A stretch of 64,000 nucleotides of DNA, from contig NZ_CP062165.1 in assembly GCF_014844075.1 (NCBI RefSeq), positions 5,952,001 to 6,016,000 of the forward strand, in the 5' to 3' direction. The translations under genes were made by a program, and so were the position numbers. The notes beneath the pieces were generated by a model. It did no database searches, was not told the origin of the DNA, and saw only the letters and a list, made by a program, of their open reading frames with translations. Position 1 is the first letter of the stretch. Every line of letters starts with the position of its first letter. Positions 62,138-64,000 of the stretch are shown one piece after another. The DNA is from Paenibacillus sp. JNUCC-31. GTDB taxonomy: Bacteria > Bacillota > Bacilli > Paenibacillales > Paenibacillaceae.

Positions 62138-63895
62138 ATGTCATACCGGACGAATCTATTTTCGAAAATGGTCATTTTAATTTTGATTATGCTGGTTCCA
62201 GTCGTACTGCTGTACTGGTATTCGAACCATAAAACAACAGCCGTTTTGCGAGATGAACTCAATCGTTCCAACAGCAACCAGCTGGAGTTTTTTCAAAATC
62301 AAGTCAATACGCACATCGAGCTGTTATCTTCATGGCCAAATCTGCTCATTCATGACCCTGATATTGCGAGCTTCAGACGGATTTACGCTGACAGTAAATA
62401 TTTCGATCTGGATACGATTAATCTCGTGAAACGGATTCAGAACAAGCTAAGTATTCAGGAAAGTTCATCGAATTGGACAACGAAGTTATACCTCTATTCC
62501 CCATCACTGGGCAGGGTCGTCTCTGAAAGAGATGCCCGCACCTACGATGAACAGGCACTGCGAGGAAACATATCATCCGGGTGGAATGTTCGCAAGATTC
62601 AGGACGGCGATGATGAGCGATTTATATTCAGCTGGATTACCGTATCCCCATATGGCATCAGTGATCCGGCAGCCAATGCCGAAACCGTAATCAAGCTGGA
62701 GTTCGACAGTGACAACATTCGTGATATGTTGGATAAATTTAAGGATGATGGACGCCATGATCCCTTCTATTATCGTGAAGAGTCAGGCGTTATTTATAAC
62801 CGCACTTCGGATCGTGGTTTGACAGGTCAGCTGATGGACAAGCTGGCGATCGACAAGCTTAAGGATGTGGACAACCGTACAGTAGTCATTGACGGCGAGC
62901 CCTACATGGTTAATACGGTGAAGTCCAGCACAACAGGCTGGTATCTCGTGGATTACATGCCATTATCCGCAATTCTGAAGCCCATCCATCAATCTAATAT
63001 CCTGTTTTATTCAGCTATGATCTGTCTGTTATTGATGAGCTTTGGCGTAGCATATCTGTTGTATGTCCAGGTCCAGGTACCTGTCAAACAGCTGATTCGG
63101 GGATTCCAACGATTGAAGCAAGAGGATTATTCAGTCCGAATCACACCCAAAGGACGGAATGAATTCAGCTTTTTGTCCGAACGGTTCAATTCCATGGTCG
63201 AGCAGATTCAACAGTTGTTTCAACATGTGTATCTGGAGCAGATTCATGTACGTGAAGCCCGACTGAAGCAGTTGCAATCACAGATTAATCCTCACTTTTT
63301 CTATAATTGCTTCTCATTCATTACGAGCATGGCGAAGCTGAAGCGTGTCGATGCCGTCGTTGCCATGTCTCATAATCTGTCCCGATACTATCGGTATACG
63401 ACGAGGCAGGAGCGTGATGTGGTGCCGCTCACAGAGGAGATTGAGTTTGTGACTTGTTATCTGGAGATTCAGCAGATGCGCATGGACCGGATACATTTCA
63501 AGATTGACTTATCGGAAGAACTTCTGAGGCAGGAGGTGCCTCCGCTAATTATACAACCATTAGTAGAGAATGCAGTTATTCATGGTATTGAAGCAGATGC
63601 CGAGGCGGGGGGAATTCGGATTTCGGGAGAACAAAGAGAAGGCTTGATGATTCTTACTGTCGATGACGATGGACAAGGTATGGATGCACAGGCCCGCCAG
63701 TTGCTGCTTCACAAACTCACAGGCAGTATGGATCAGGAGATGGGCTGCGGTCTGTGGAACGTCAATCAGCGTCTACAGCTCAGGTATGGGGAACAGGCGG
63801 GACTTCGTGTTACGGAATCACCTCTTGGGGGACTGCGTGTTACCTTGTTGTGGCCTGCAGACGCCGAGAAGACTCTTCCGGAATACGAAGAATAG
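62138..63895 (+). CDS. sensor histidine kinase, YesM family
   Basis: A 585-residue sensor. First helix KMVILILIMLVPVVLLYWY, a 260-residue extracellular sensor, second helix SNILFYSAMICLLLMSFGVAY, a HAMP domain, and the His box LQSQINPHFFYNCFSFI near residue 381. The HATPase domain has PLIIQPLVENAVIHGI, VDDDGQGMDAQA and GLWNVNQRLQLRYG. ATG 62138 has GTGAGG upstream. It opens the third kinase/regulator pair; the regulator start is at the window end, and an importer probably lies beyond. Confidence 0.9.
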   Translation: MSYRTNLFSKMVILILIMLVPVVLLYWYSNHKTTAVLRDELNRSNSNQLEFFQNQVNTHIELLSSWPNLLIHDPDIASFRRIYADSKYFDLDTINLVKRIQNKLSIQESSSNWTTKLYLYSPSLGRVVSERDARTYDEQALRGNISSGWNVRKIQDGDDERFIFSWITVSPYGISDPAANAETVIKLEFDSDNIRDMLDKFKDDGRHDPFYYREESGVIYNRTSDRGLTGQLMDKLAIDKLKDVDNRTVVIDGEPYMVNTVKSSTTGWYLVDYMPLSAILKPIHQSNILFYSAMICLLLMSFGVAYLLYVQVQVPVKQLIRGFQRLKQEDYSVRITPKGRNEFSFLSERFNSMVEQIQQLFQHVYLEQIHVREARLKQLQSQINPHFFYNCFSFITSMAKLKRVDAVVAMSHNLSRYYRYTTRQERDVVPLTEEIEFVTCYLEIQQMRMDRIHFKIDLSEELLRQEVPPLIIQPLVENAVIHGIEADAEAGGIRISGEQREGLMILTVDDDGQGMDAQARQLLLHKLTGSMDQEMGCGLWNVNQRLQLRYGEQAGLRVTESPLGGLRVTLLWPADAEKTLPEYEE

Positions 63896-63969
63896 AGACG
63901 CTGGGTAGAAATGACAAGAAGAAAAGATCATAACACCTTTGTATAACTTAACAGATGGGAGTGACTAGC

Positions 63970-64000
63970 TTGATCGATATATTGCTTGTGGATGACGAAA
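63970..64000 (+). CDS. response regulator, YesN-like (partial, 5' end only)
   Basis: The window ends ten codons into a frame starting at TTG 63970, after GGGAG at 63957-63961. It reads MIDILLVDDE, the start of a receiver domain with the acidic DDE pocket. With the preceding YesM kinase this is almost certainly the partner regulator. Everything downstream is outside the window. Confidence 0.75.
   Translation, partial: MIDILLVDDE

Noticed and set aside
1..64000. CRISPR arrays, tRNA or rRNA genes, insertion sequences, prophage and replication origin
   Set aside because: I looked for regular repeats, transposase motifs, tRNA-like cloverleaf ends, integrase genes and DnaA-box clusters and saw none convincing. 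Detection by eye is limited, so a dedicated scan could still find a small RNA.

Overview
The window looks like a chromosome segment of a spore-forming, sugar-scavenging Firmicute, most likely Paenibacillus or a close relative. The evidence is a GerA-family germinant receptor operon, Bacillus-type small proteins (YqhG/YqhH, YneQ, YwbE), strong AGGAGG-type ribosome binding sites with frequent TTG and GTG starts, and many binding-protein-dependent sugar ABC importers of the LplABC/MalEFG type paired with YesM/YesN two-component systems. This assignment is inference from gene content; no rRNA, tRNA, IS element or CRISPR array was seen.

Layout. (1) 1-3253: end of yqhG, the SNF2 helicase yqhH (both minus) and an inositol-monophosphatase-family gene. 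(2) 3479-12375: a DeoR regulator, a terminator, then a tight cluster of PLP aminotransferase, two permeases, a lipoprotein binding protein, an alkaline-phosphatase-superfamily phosphodiesterase, an M20 amidohydrolase/peptidase and an HpcH/HpaI aldolase. It reads as a complete but unrecognised import-and-degradation pathway. (3) 12752-22704: a ROK regulator, NagB-like deaminase, ROK kinase, GH4 and GH3 glycosidases, then an LplB/LplC/binding-protein importer. Related AT-rich palindromes precede both halves. There is no NagA deacetylase, so a non-acetylated glucosaminide is a plausible substrate. (4) 23018-27094: germinant receptor operon in the order A, C, small D-like, B. (5) 27200-31272: a chloramphenicol acetyltransferase gene with a complete translational attenuator, a flavin-reductase-like protein and an OafA/OatA-type acyltransferase with an SGNH domain. 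(6) 31464-40788: mannoside utilisation: binding protein, two permeases, YesM/YesN pair and a cytoplasmic GH2 beta-mannosidase. (7) 40897-53353: housekeeping and stress genes: FAD monooxygenase, flavodoxin-like protein, divergent MarR regulator, YneQ, Na+/H+ antiporter, aldo/keto reductase, polysaccharide deacetylase, an EmrA/EmrB-like efflux pair, small conserved proteins and a permease. (8) 53774-60991: a second YesM/YesN pair with an LplB/LplC/lipoprotein importer. (9) 61112-64000: a small membrane protein and a third YesM/YesN pair, cut by the window end.

The four sugar or solute importers have permeases and binding proteins but no ATPase, so they must share an ATPase such as MsmX encoded elsewhere. 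CcpA-like cre candidates lie ahead of the mannoside binding protein, the mannosidase and the two other YesM/YesN operons, which suggests a common layer of catabolite control. The strongest candidates for undescribed biology are region 2 (unknown phosphodiester or N-acyl substrate) and region 3 (glucosaminide route lacking NagA).
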